Source: Drosophila pseudoobscura
Taxonomy: Eukaryota > Arthropoda > Insecta > Diptera > Drosophilidae
Direction of reading: 5' to 3'
Assembly: GCF_009870125.1 (NCBI RefSeq)
Contig: NC_046683.1
Coordinates: 1,054,001 to 1,118,000, forward strand
DNA length: 64,000 nucleotides
Part shown: positions 37,520 through 49,039 of the stretch, piece after piece
Layout of the letters: each line of letters begins with the position of its first letter
Numbering within the stretch: position 1 is the first letter of the stretch
The notes under the pieces: model-generated
Told to the model about the DNA's origin: nothing
Database searches by the model: none
What the model saw: only the letters and a program-made list of their open reading frames with translations
Made by a program: the position numbers and the translations under genes

Positions 37520-40317
37520 TATTTCAATTTCTTGAACAATTTATGCCCACAGATTGTTTTGTTCCTCTATTTGTGGTGCTTAGCAATTTTTGTTGCTGCC
37601 TCTATTTATCGTATATTGATAATATAATTTACGATACTACCATTATACGTATAATTTCTATATGTATCCCTTGTAGATATTCATAATTTGAAGCAGTTTT
37701 GCTTATGGGCAGAAGATCATTCAAGTTCGTTGCCTAAGTCTTTTGTTTCTCCGAAAATTTTCCGAAGCAAAACCATTTGAATAGAGTCCGCGCGGGGCCA
37801 GCATTATAATTAGAGGCAATAAAAACTGAATGAATATGAATATGAATGGGTTTCTTTTTCTGTTTTCTGTTTTCGCCACTTTTCCAGTATATTTTTCCCC
37901 CATTCCATTGCGCCCCGCTCTTTTAATTGGAGCACCAAGATGGAAAAAGGCAACGCAACGCAACGCATACTCGTACGAGACTCAATGAAACTTGATGTTA
38001 TGCATTCAGTACGGGGCGGAGTGGAGCGGTGCCTGTGAGGTGTGCTTCTTCCGTTCACCTGCCTCCTCTGGGCCACGCCCTGCGCGTAATGTGGGTGCGA
38101 AATGGGATGGCAGGGGGAAGGGAGAAGGCCCTTTGAGGTTGAATGCGTGGCTGGATCTCAGGCTCGTTTGGCTAATTCGATACGGAGAAGGTTGCAATTA
38201 TACAGTCATATGTATGCGAGTATATAGAAATTTATGATGCCCCCGCCCTGCGCTCGCCGATGCGGGTCTGGGCCAACACTCTCCTGCCCAACAATGGCCG
38301 ACTCCGACTCCGACTCTGATAATTAAGCGCAATAAAAGGCAATTAAAAGGCAACTTAATTAACAAACCACAAACAATATGCAAAGGAGGCAGGCTTCGAC
38401 ATCAAATAGAAAATTAGAATAATTCTTGATGGGGCGGGAATTCCGGGAATTTCCATTCGAAAACTTGGGCTTGAGAGCCAGGCAGAAGTTCTGCAAACTT
38501 AAAGGCGAAACAAAAACTTATTATCAAGAGGAGCTGCTTTCATACTAGTTTTTCACTCTCCACTTTCGGATCTCACACCCCAACTGCGTCTGTGGGGAAC
38601 ATCGTATAGATTTTTACTTGGGCAAGGATAAAGAATGGACCATGAGGCAAGGTCGGGTCCTCGCAGATGCACAACTTTGAAGGGGAGCAACAACCGCAGT
38701 ACAACCGTCAGCAGGCAAACCGCAAGGATTGGCCTGTGAGAAAAATGTTTTTTCTCCTCGTAATTGTTGACTTTTTACAACTCGAGTACCACTTGCGGTT
38801 TGTGGACAAACATTACAAAGGTATTACATGCTCCGGTGGTAAAGCAGGAAGAGCAGGGGACAGGGGACAGGGCGCTGGGAGCTGGGGGACTGGAAAGGAC
38901 GACAGTTGTCCAGGGTCAGTTGCAAATGGATTTTTAAATGGTTCGATAACCGCAAGGAGCCCAAGAAAACCAGAAAGCAGAAACCAGAAACAAGACAAAG
39001 TGGAAGACAGCGTGAAATTATAAATAAATTCTCTAGCACGCACACGACCTGAGAGAGAGAGAGAGAGAGAGGGGGGGAGCCGACTGATCACGCATAACGG
39101 ATCTTTTAATTAGGGCCATAAACGCGGGATTCCAAAGGGAATCAATCAAAGTGAATCGCACAACGATCTGGAATCGATTGCCAACAGTCGACAATCAGCG
39201 GATCAGCGAAGATCAATAAACCAGCTCCAACCCCGTACTCATCCGATCGCCACCTCTCTCTCTCTCTCTCGTGACCACTTTTCTGGCCAAGTTGCGTTTC
39301 AGTTGGCAATAAAGGCATCGAGGGATCGAGGGATCCAGCCAGAAAGCGGCGGCTATCGATGGCTGGTCTGGCTGCATCCGCGGATCGATCGCTAATTATG
39401 TGAAATTATTGATTATTGCGGGCTTTTCACTAAACCACCAAATTGCGTGTACGTGCGTCGGCCTTGTGACCTTGACAGTTAAGTTGATCGCTTTTACCTG
39501 TGAACACTGTGCTACATGGCGCGGGGAGCGACAAATTATGCGAAAATGGCAGGAAAAAGAACAAGGCAAGATAAATATTTTTGTATTCAGTTTGCATTCT
39601 TCTGCAGGATAACACGAAGTTTGGCATTCTAAATATTGGTGGTTTTATGGACTTTCATATATTTGGTCAACGAGATTTGCACAAAAATCCATAAAAATTA
39701 TTTACTTCTTGTGTCTAACTTCGAGTTACACATTGTTACCTTTTCCCGCCTGGTACAGATTCAACAAAATAACTATAAAAAAACTCCCATTACAAAATTT
39801 TTTCCCCGAAGAGTAGTGTACAATTTTCAAAGTCTCCCTGGAAACAAGCCTCGAGGCGAAATTCAAAGTGCGCGCACTTGCTGCTGCCGCCCTCTATTGC
39901 CTGCAGCTGTGAACTAGCATTTGGAACGCTTCGAAAAAAAGCCGCAGGCTGCGCTCGCACGCAATCAACCCTGTCCGGGTCGACAGCTGTTTGATACGCG
40001 CTCTCTCTCGCTCGCTCTTTCTTTCCACGCCGTCAGCAGCCGACAGTGTTTTGCTGCCGCATCAAAAGTTATTTGTAAATATTTAAAACAATTCCCACCA
40101 CCGACATTCTAAAATCTCCTAACAAATCGATTCGTCCCTTGCAGCGGAAGGCTGACCACAGCGGAGCACTTCTAGCGAATGTAAGTTGCGGCCGCCGATA
40201 GTGAGGTTAAGTCCGAACGCGGCTGGCTGAACGAAATTTGTGACCGAAAATAGTTAACAAAAATTGAGTTCTTCCGCCAGCAGCCAGCAGACAACAGACG
40301 AACAGAACAGCCACAAG
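37520..40317. other. Intergenic region and probable CG1354 promoter and 5' UTR
   Basis: No exon is seen from 37.5 to about 39.9 kb. There is a GA array at 39,051-39,071 and a CT array at 39,257-39,270. From about 39,930 to 40,317 the sequence is GC-richer, with a CT-rich block (39,999-40,025) and several splice-like signals: a TTGCAG acceptor ending at 40,143 and an AATGTAAGT donor at about 40,178. This fits a 5' UTR with one or two small introns just ahead of the CG1354 start codon. Confidence 0.45.
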
Positions 40318-40498
40318 ATGCCACCTAAGAAGCACGAGGAGCCGGAGCGCAAGCCCCTGATCGGACGCATTGGCACCAATCTGAGAATCGGCATCGTCGG
40401 CGTCCCCAATGTGGGCAAGTCGACGTTCTTCAATGTGCTGACCGAGAGCGCCGCCCCGGCGGAGAACTTCCCCTTTTGCACGATCAAGCCGAATGAGA
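40318..40498 (+). CDS. CG1354: Obg-like ATPase (Ola1/YchF family), coding exon 1
   Basis: The start codon at 40,318 is preceded by CCACAAG and opens [19 protein letters not shown]. Residues 28-36 read GVPNVGKST, the P-loop (G1) of TRAFAC-class P-loop NTPases. The exon ends after PNE plus one base (A, 40,498). The next conserved residues, [10 protein letters not shown], appear only at 41,112. Ola1 proteins are cytosolic and hydrolyse ATP in preference to GTP. They bind ribosomes and are linked to translation control and stress responses. The whole gene assembles to 397 residues, the usual length of animal Ola1 proteins, with identity to human OLA1 visible by eye across all exons. Confidence 0.95.
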
Positions 40499-41111
40499 AT
40501 AAGTATTACCAATTATCCATCGGCCCGCGGGCCCCCAGGGCCCCGCAAAATCCAAAAATCCAGGCGGGGGCAATTTCTTTAATCATTGTAATCAGTATTT
40601 TGAATATAATTTTTATTCAAGACTTGTCGATGGCAATGGACTGCCCCCAGGAGCGGTCGCCACATCCACAGCCGCTTCTAATTCCAAATTGCTTGCTGGC
40701 TCCGCCTGCACTGGACGCGGGGCTGGTCTGGGTCTGGGTCTGGGTCTGGTTCTGGTCCTTCTAAAAAGAAACTATTTCGTTTGGGGCGTGTCGCGGCCTT
40801 AGCAATTTTATCAGATCCAGTTTCCAATATGCAAATTGCCCCCGCATCCAGTCCACCCGGTCGCCGGTCCGCGGTCCACCGTCCTCGGATCGGTTTCAGT
40901 TTCTTGAGCGACTTCATTTTGGTTTCGGACTCTCGTGGATTGTTCAAAATTATAGAAAATTGCCATGATTGGCGGCCCGCTGATGCTGCCGGGGCTTCCC
41001 TTTCCAGTCTCTTGCCATGTAAGCTAACATGCGTCTCGTCGCTCTTCTTTCGTTTTTTCGTTCCATGTGGTGGGCTGTGATGTGATGTGGCTGCCTTTGC
41101 CCTACCCACAC
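40499..41111 (+). other. CG1354: CG1354 intron 1 with apparent AT-AC ends
   Basis: The conserved protein [13 protein letters not shown] is restored exactly only by cutting after A at 40,498 and before GT at 41,112. That gives an intron starting ATAAGTATT and ending CCCTACCCACAC. No AG dinucleotide occurs between about 41,025 and 41,150, so a conventional acceptor is not available. A GT donor four bases in (40,503) would need the same acceptor and would break the frame. The 5' end resembles the U2-type AT-AC class (ATAAGT) rather than the U12 consensus (ATATCCTT). The interior holds a GGTCTG array (40,724-40,757). Confidence 0.75.
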
Positions 41112-41172
41112 GTCGCGTTCCGGTCCCCGACGAGCGCTTCGACTACCTCGTGGAGTACCACAAGCCGGCCAG
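41112..41172 (+). CDS. CG1354: Obg-like ATPase, coding exon 2
   Basis: This 61-base exon encodes [20 protein letters not shown] (first codon split with exon 1) and ends with two bases of a serine codon before GTGAGT at 41,173. The block is nearly invariant in Ola1/YchF proteins. Exon 2 to exon 3 joins through a 69-bp intron with conventional ends (GTGAGT, TTTTAAG). Confidence 0.93.
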
Positions 41173-41241
41173 GTGAGTCCTTGCGCTTTCAGTTTCTTTT
41201 CGTCTTGAATGTGTCACTGACTTCTGTTTCTGTTTTTTAAG

Positions 41242-41623
41242 CGTGGTGCCCGCATACCTGAATGTGGTGGACATTGCCGGTCTGGTCAAGGGAGCCGCCG
41301 AAGGCCAGGGGCTGGGCAACGACTTCCTTTCGCACATCAGCGCTTGCGATGCCATTTTCCACTTATGCCGTGCCTTCGAGGACCCCGACGTTACGCACGT
41401 AGAGGGCGAGGTTGACCCAGTACGCGATCTGGAGATCATCTCCGAGGAGCTGCGCCTCAAGGACGAGGAGAAGCTCCTGCAGAACCTGGACAAGCTGGAG
41501 AAGATGGTTGCCCGCGGTGGCGACAAGAAGCTTAAGCCCGAGTACGACTCCATGGTGAAGATCAAGGAGATCTTGATCGACCAGAAGCGTCATCTGCGCT
41601 TCGAGGACTGGAATGCCCACGAT
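41242..41623 (+). CDS. CG1354: Obg-like ATPase, coding exon 3
   Basis: The exon completes the split serine and encodes [18 protein letters not shown], placing the G3 motif DIAG at residues 91-94. The coiled-coil domain region follows ([35 protein letters not shown]), ending WNAHD before GTGAGC at 41,624. The helical insert after G3 is the feature that separates Ola1/YchF from other Obg GTPases. Codon use is strongly GC-ending, typical of a well-expressed fly gene. Confidence 0.95.
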
Positions 41624-41708
41624 GTGAGCGAGAATCCCCCCTCTCAATCTTTGCATCCCGCTCATACTAATGCTCTTCGCTTTTGCCCTCTCGCTCGCTC
41701 TTGTGCAG

Positions 41709-42278
41709 ATTGAGGCGCTCAACAAGTATCTGTTCCTGACATCGAAGCCGGTCATCTACCTGGTGAACCTCTCCGACAAGGACTTCATACGCAAGAAGAA
41801 CAAGTGGCTGCCCAAGATCAAGGAGTGGATCGACAAGAATGATCCAGGCGCCCTGCTCATCCCCTTCTCGGGCGCCTTCGAGCATCAGCTGAGCGAGAAG
41901 GATGAGCTCGAACGCAAAGCCTACGAAACGGAGACCAAGTGCAAGAGTCAGCTGGACAAAATCATCATCACCGGCTATAAGGCACTGCAGCTTGAGTACT
42001 TCTTCACCGCCGGCCCCGACGAGGTCAAGGCCTGGACCATCCAGAAGGGCACCAAGGCCCCGGCCGCCGCCGGCCGCATTCATACTGACTTCGAGAAGGG
42101 CTTCATCATGGCCGAGATAATGCACTTTGCTGACTTCAAGGCGGAAGGCAGCGAGGCTGCTGCAAAGGCTGCTGGCAAGTACCGTCAGCAAGGACGCAAT
42201 CACACCGTCGAAGACGGCGACATCATCTTCTTCAAGTTCAATGCCGGCGCCGGTCTGAAGGACGCCAAGAAGAAATGA
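41709..42278 (+). CDS. CG1354: Obg-like ATPase, coding exon 4 with TGS domain
   Basis: After a TTGTGCAG acceptor the exon encodes [19 protein letters not shown], then NLSD at residues 228-231 in the place of the GTPase NKxD motif, the change tied to ATP preference. The C-terminal TGS domain carries [26 protein letters not shown]-like [15 protein letters not shown], and AGKYRQQGR. It closes KDAKKK with TGA at 42,276-42,278. No frame break is seen, so the gene appears intact. An AATAAA at 42,610-42,615 is the best poly(A) signal and would give a 3' UTR of about 350 bases. Confidence 0.96.
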   Translation: MEALNKYLFLTSKPVIYLVNLSDKDFIRKKNKWLPKIKEWIDKNDPGALLIPFSGAFEHQLSEKDELERKAYETETKCKSQLDKIIITGYKALQLEYFFTAGPDEVKAWTIQKGTKAPAAAGRIHTDFEKGFIMAEIMHFADFKAEGSEAAAKAAGKYRQQGRNHTVEDGDIIFFKFNAGAGLKDAKKK

Positions 42279-42609
42279 TACCGCTTGGCCGCCCTCATCG
42301 CCATGTCCACCATTTTGTATATTAATTTGATTTTATACTCCCAGATGTTTCACTTTGCCTGAGGCCACGCAAACCCGCTAAACCGAATCCCCTCCCCTAC
42401 ACGCATGATCATGCCTTAGAATGATGCATTTTGAATTTCTTTTGTACGCCACGTAAACACTTTGACACTCTCAACAATCGTTGTTCTTGTTTCTGGTACA
42501 GTCAGGGCTCCAAATGAACCTGATTTGCACAATAAGGAAGGATAATAAGCTATAATATTGCCCGAAAGGCACCAGCCGACAACTCAGGGATATGGCTAAG
42601 CATTGGCCA

Positions 42610-42615
42610 AATAAA
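42610..42615 (+). terminator. Poly(A) signal AATAAA, probable end of CG1354
   Basis: Canonical hexamer about 330 bases past the CG1354 stop. No better signal lies between. Confidence 0.45.
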
Positions 42616-43152
42616 GTTGGAGACCAAAATGCCATCCCACCGCACCCCATCAATCTGTGGATTCGAGCACGAGATCGTCGGAGGAATCGTCTTTCGTTTG
42701 GTTCGGAGAGACGGCGATCTTTCTATTTTTATCTGATTAAAAACGTGGCATTTTCCGAAATGATCTTGAATGTCGGGACAGCAGATATTTTTGGTACATT
42801 AGCTGTGGAATGACTGCCCCGACCTGGGACTTGGGTGTGTGGTTCCGAAGCGATCGGGAATTCGAATGCTGGGGGAAGGTGAAGTGTTGTATCTGTTGGC
42901 AACGAATGTATCGAAATATTTGATGGTATAATTTGTTGTTGTCTCTATTTATGCGAGATATGTACGGTCTTCCCCAGATTTATGCTTTGAAAACTTCACA
43001 GAATAGCTGCATTCTTTTGGCTATATCTCGCCCCATTAGGGCGTGGCATGTCTTTCCGTTCATCGTTCATGCGAAAATAAGAAATCGATTTTATGCCGAT
43101 GCCAAAAATCGGCAAGTCGAAAACACAATACGTTTTCCCAACAATGGAATTT

Positions 43153-43299
43153 CTGTTTCCTGTTGTGGTTCCAGCGTACTTTAATGTATGGGTCAAGGAA
43201 TGCCTGTGCCATTTTCACGTGCTTTGAGTGATGTTATAGTATTCGTTTCGTTTTCGTTGCTGTTTCCCTTGAGGGTCCAGCGTATTTTAATGTACGGGT
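43153..43299. repeat. Pair of diverged direct repeats, period about 107 bp
   Basis: Two copies of CTGTTTCC...GGT(T)CCAGCGTAyTTTAATGTAyGGGT start at 43,153 and 43,260. The surrounding 42.9-43.85 kb contains other half-similar stretches (GGCTATATCTCGC at about 43,019 and CGCTATATCGCGGC at about 43,690), which suggests an old, decayed repetitive element or satellite-like unit. Confidence 0.5.
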
Positions 43300-44789
43300 G
43301 TAGAGTGTATAGTGTACACGCATTATCACATTCTGCATGCATAGGTTTTCCGATTGTTGCCTTTTGGAGCTCGCACTTTTTGAAGACTCTTGCCCGATAT
43401 GATCAGAAGAACCCTTGCATTCGTATCACAAAAAGAGAAATGGACAAATGATTTCAATTTTGATGCGAAAGTATGACAAAGCTGGGCTGGCTGGCTCCTG
43501 ATGATGTGGCGGTGGCCTAACGCCGACGAGCCGACGACCCTGGGATCTAGTCCAGCTAGTTCGTTTCCGAAATGTTCGGTGTATCTACATATATACCGTG
43601 TGGTTGGTTAGTGCCAGAGTCCCGCACTCCCTGTTTGTCACTTATAGCTTTACGGGGATTCCGATTCAAACAAGTTCGGTTCACCCTTTTCGCTATATCG
43701 CGGCTAAATCTGGACAGATCAGAGCATGGCATCCGATTTTGTAACGCCAGGATGAAACCTAGTCAACTAACAAGCAACGGAAAACTACAGAACCCAAATG
43801 GGAGCCCATTTACCAGTACTTTTTTTCATGTGTAGCTGTCAGAAATGTACGGGGAGGGGGCGAAGAGGTAATGCACTTGCTTAAGCCTCGCAAAATGTAT
43901 CGCTTACCATCATTAGCTTCTGTCAAAGGTCCCAGTCATTGACAATCTCGCAACTGAGGTTTCAGGACTGGAACTGGAACTGAAACTGAAACTGAGACTG
44001 AATGCAGCAGCTCTTCGTTTTCTTTCCGAAAACTTTTTAATCATCTTGCCACAGCGCTCACAAAGTTGGGAAGGAACACCTGTGCAAAGAGCGCCGGCCA
44101 GCAGCAAGCACTACAAGACAAGGCACAAAGGCGAAGGGCCAAAAGGGGCTGGACGGGGGAATGGATGGGGAATGGATAGGGGAATGGATAGGGGAGGTGC
44201 CCCTTGCTGTCCTTGCTGTGTAAATGCAGCTGCGAGACGCACACAAAGCGGCAAAGCGACAAAGCGGTGGTGGGGTTTCGGCGAGTGCATGGGTGGGTGG
44301 CTCGGCGGTTGTGTGGTTTCCCGCCCCATCACCGACTCTGGTCGCAGCGGCAAGTTCCTAAGCACATAATTTGGTTTACCGCATTGCCAAACATGCGCCT
44401 CCATGAAACACGCACCAGGAACCAGGCACCGGGCACTCCGCCCCCTCCCCCGCCCCCGCCCATCTTGCGAGGCGCTCTTGCTCTGGCACTGGCTCCGTCT
44501 CTCTGTTAATCTTTGCCGTAAGAAACTTTTCTTGTGCACTGTGGAACGAATTGCGGGAACAAATCCATCTTCCAATTGAATATTTCAACTCTTGGTATAA
44601 GTATAAATTTATAGAAATTTAAATCCAATCTTTGCTCTTCTTCTATTCGCTTCTGAGGGCGTTTTTCTGTAATACCGTGTAAGCGTCTCTTCTCTAATTT
44701 CATGGCGATTGGTCTTCAATCCATATAGAGTAGACATATGTATGTGTGACCAGGTTTACTTTAGATTTTCTGTAGGCTCTTTTTTGATA

Positions 44790-44855
44790 TTCTTTAGATC
44801 TCCCTTAGTTCTCCTTTTGATATCCCTTAGATCTCCTTTAGACCTCCTTTAGCTA
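44790..44855. repeat. CTTTAGATCTCC-type tandem array
   Basis: About five diverged units of CTTTAGATCTCC, CCTTAGTTCTCC and CTTTAGACCTCC. Confidence 0.75.
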
Positions 44856-45319
44856 TAGATCTTCGTTGGTTTCTTCCGACAATTTCTGCAATGGTATATC
44901 TCGTGCGGTGCCCACTGTACGTGTGGCCTGCACTCCTGCATCCTTTTGGCTGGCCAAAAACTTTGGCGTGGCAGCAACTTTTCATATGAAATGTGCAAAA
45001 TTACACACTCCTAGCCCAGCCCAGCCCAGCCCCAAGAAACGAGCCGACAAAAATATTTTGAATGTTTTATTAGCTCAGAGAAGGAGCCGCAGAAGAGGGG
45101 CAGTCGGAATGGGGCAGAAGGGGGGGAATGTAAATGCAATTGCAGTGGATTTGTAGTTAATTAAAGTGTAATGTCTGGCCATGTATGAGTCTGCTCTATG
45201 GGTCTCTGCCTCACCTCCTCCTTGGCTGATCCTGATCCTGATCCTGTTGGGCGCCAAAACGTTGACAAGCCCCATCAGAGGGGCATGAAATATGGCCACT
45301 CTAAGTTCGGCCAAATGGC

Positions 45320-45368
45320 GCTGGCTATGGCTATGTCTCTGGCTATGGCTATGGCTATGGCCATGGCC
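45320..45368. repeat. GGCTAT hexanucleotide array
   Basis: Seven units of GGCTAT with one TCTCTGG interruption. Confidence 0.9.
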
Positions 45369-46506
45369 AGAACTGCCCTCGACGCCCGTCAACAAAGAGG
45401 CCAAACACAAATCATTCAGACTACAACAAGTCGGCATGGCAGGAATCCCAGGTCCAGTTGGTCGGTCAAACGGGGGCTGTGGGGATACCCTTTCGGTGTC
45501 CCCCTATGGCCAAAGCTGCGCTGGTCTTGACCCTCCAAAGAGGTACTACTATGAAGCCCTGTCTGATTTGTTGGCCTTTGTGGGGGCGCTAGGGCTCCTC
45601 GTTGTCGTAGCCAAGGGACCCTCGCGCCAGCAAGGATATCAAAAACATTTCAAGCCTGTTGGCGAGGAGGTTTTTTCCTGTCTTGTTTGTTAGCTTGCCA
45701 TTTGTCAGGCGGCAATCGTGCACTCAATTCAAAAATTCATTCAATTCAATTGAAAAATGGCGTTGAATATTTGACGCATGCAACGGCAGACGGACAGAGG
45801 GGCAGCTGGGCAGAGGGGCAGATGGTTAGGGGTGTGGGTGTGGGTGTGGGTGTGGCATTGGGTGTGGAGCATCAACTGTCACTGGCAGAAGCAATGGCCA
45901 GCAAAGCGTTAAAAATGGCTGTCATAAATTAATGAGCGACGAGCGTTCGTTCGAGTGACGCATCGAAATTGAATTGAATATATTTTTCGCTGAATTGCAT
46001 TCATTATTCATTTACAGCTGCCTTCCGTCTTCTGCCGTAAGCCCGTGTGTACCGTATGCCACACCATCCTCCTGCGCCAATGCGTGCCTGCCCCATTATC
46101 CTATTCCTCTAGCTCTTCTGGTGTGCCCAACTCCAGCTCCAGCTCCAGCTCCGGCTCCAATTGGACGGCCACTTTAATTGCTTGTAAAAAGTGCAATGCA
46201 CCGTAAGCAGAAACGGAGTCCCACTCACCCACTGACCCGGCACCCACGCCCACGCCCACGCCCACGATTAACGCATCTGCCACCCCCGCCCACAGCCCAC
46301 AGCCCACAGCCCACTCTACCAGGCCAGGCCCGTCTCAATTTCAATCCCAATCTGGCCATAAACGTGACAATAATATAAATCAGCAGATTGTGCCGCTCCC
46401 TCTCGATGCTGCAGCGACAGTGGCAGCGGCAGTGGCAGTGCTACAGGCATCATCCTCGGGCCCCATCCTGGACCTTATCATCATAATCATACTCTCACCA
46501 TCCCCC

Positions 46507-46551
46507 CATCAGCATCAGCATCATCATCATCATCATCATCATCATCATTAT
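46507..46551. repeat. CAT trinucleotide array
   Basis: About twelve ATC/CAT units, preceded by AGCATC variants. Confidence 0.9.
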
Positions 46552-48719
46552 CAGCGGCAGCATCATCGGCAGCATCATCATTGTTCCTGTCGTCTACGTC
46601 TACGTTGGCATTTAACTTAATGCCCACATGCGGCGACAGCGTAAAACGATCTGAGGATTAGAGTCCTTCGCTTCGCCAGTAGCCAGGAGCAGCCAGGAGC
46701 AGCAACAGGAGGCACTGGCACTGGGAGGCAGCGGAAGAGGAAGCGGGCCCCGTCCCCCGTCCTCCGTCCGCTGGTTGCAACTAAGGTAAAACGTGCCGTT
46801 CCTGGAAATAAAGCGTGTAATTGTTTTGGCAGCTGCCGAAACGTTTTAACAGCTAATTAAGGAGCCATCAGAGAGAGAGAGAGAGAGAGAGAGAAATAGG
46901 AGGCAGCAGATGGGGTCCTACTCTCCAGGAAACTCTGGGTAATCTATACCGAGAGGATCTTGGCAGACTTAAATGGGATGGGTATTGGGGATTGGGGAGT
47001 GGGAGCGGGAACGGGATTCAGGAGCATTGCGTATGAGTACCTACTACCGACATTCGTGTTATTTGAGCACACCTTAAGTCCATGGTGCATACTCGTGTGA
47101 GTAATCACTTTGCGATTCCTCTCTCTCTCTCTTTGGGAATCCTGTGTCTTTAAATCTACTGGCTGGGAATCTCTGCGCAGCTGAGACTGAGACCAACCTC
47201 TGTGGCAAGCTTCGGGATCCCCCTGCGGTTAATCGCAGCTGCAGTTCCAGCTCCTGCTCCCTGCACTTACCCATATGAATCTTCCCGGCTAGGGAATTCC
47301 CATTCAGGGCCGGGCCCGGGCCCGGGCCCGGGCTTTGTGTGCTCAAGTTGATGCCACAAAAGCCGCTCCAGCCGCACGAGCAGAGCAATCTCATTAACAC
47401 CTCCACCGTCCAGGGGCTGCTCTCCCGCACACACTCGCGGGCAGACGGGGGGGAGGGGGATATGAGAGTAATTAAATTCGCACGAGCTGCAGGTGGCAGG
47501 AATATGAATGGAGCTGCGGTCGGGGGGCCGCGGGCCGGAATCTCTTTCCCTCAAAACTAATAAGCGGGAGATCAGCAAGTGGCCCGAAAGTATTTCTGGC
47601 CAAAGAGCAGAAAGTCAACGCTGGGAAACAATACATTAAGCAACTTTCAATCTGCCTGGAGAGTGGGTTGCCTGGTGGCTGTTCCCGTGAGCAAACAGAC
47701 TCCTCCAACACACACACACACACACACACACACCTACCGTATATGTATACGTGCACACGTATGCCACCGGAAAATGTGTTCATTTCCGGTGTCAGTGTCA
47801 GAGGCAACAATGGGGCTGGGGCTGGGGGTGGGGCTGGGGCTGGGGCAGCGGCAGCTTCTCGCCCAACTTTTGCCCGTCGTGACTTTGATGAAAAATCGCG
47901 AAGCTGACGCTGCCAGGCGACCCCAACAGATACGTGAGAATCAGAGTGTGTGGCGTCTGTGTGTGTGTCTAGAGATGGCTGCGTGACCTGCTCCTCCTCT
48001 CACGGAGCTCACGAGCCGAAGAGGAACTTCCAACTCTGCTGTCCATCTCCCAGAGACTCCACTCCCCTACTCACGACACGACGCGACACGGCCTGCTCCG
48101 TTCATCCCAAGACTCCCTACCCCCCGCTCTCTCTCTCTTTGTCTCCCACTCTTATGTGCGATGCACTTCATTCAGGCGAAAAGCGAAGAGACATCATAAT
48201 AATGTGGCCCATGTGGAAAACAAAGCAAACAGACAAACAAAACCCGGGCCAACAAGTGAGCGAACAGCAGACAAAAGCAGACCAGGAGAATATGCCAAAA
48301 AGTAGGCAACAAACAGCCACACCCACATACCCACACACCCACACACCCACACCCGCATACCCATATCCACACTCACACAGAGAGAGGGAGGGAGAGTCAC
48401 CCAAATGCAGCATATATTTTTAATTTCCTGTTATACATATGCAACACCAACAACCAGCACACATATGACCCACAAATGGAAGGAGAGAACAGAACAGAAA
48501 AACCGCAATCTATACAGCTATTCATATGCACAACTTTCTACCTTGCCAGCTTTCCAGCTTTCCAACTATCCACCTATCCACCTATTCAGCGTCATGTCTT
48601 AGGTCAGGGACCCACAATCGAGGCAAAAACATAATGACCATAATGCCACTCACTCTGAAATGCAGAGAAGAGATTGCGATTACCCGACGGAGCTCATTAA
48701 ATATCTTTAAAAGTTCAAA

Positions 48720-48751
48720 AGGTAAAGGTAAAGGTAAAGGTAAAGGTAAAG
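48720..48751. repeat. GGTAAA hexanucleotide array
   Basis: Five exact AGGTAA units. Confidence 0.9.
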
Positions 48752-48991
48752 AATAATCATCTTCTCCTCGCTCCAGCAGATCAATCTTTAAGAGTTTTAA
48801 TTCGATTCCCTTCACTTTTCGACGGCCTTTAATGCGAATGTCGCCGAACGATCTCAGGCATGACTAATAAGGAGCCAAGTGGGGGCCTTTCATGCTTGAC
48901 TGGGTCATCGATGAAGCACCGAACCCCAGTCCCAGTCCCAGTCCCAGCTCCAGCTCCATCCTCAGTTCCAGCATCTGCCACATCCACACCC

Positions 48992-49039
48992 ACTGCTCTG
49001 CTCTGCTCTGCTCTGCTCTGCTCTGCCCTGCTCTGCCCC
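48992..49039. repeat. CTCTG pentanucleotide array
   Basis: Eight or so CTGCT/CTCTG units with CCCTG variants at the right end. Confidence 0.9.

Noticed and set aside
40503..41111. Conventional GT donor (GTATTA) for CG1354 intron 1
   Set aside because: It adds bases that break the frame with exon 2 and still lacks an AG acceptor. The ATAAGT...CAC join alone gives the conserved peptide.
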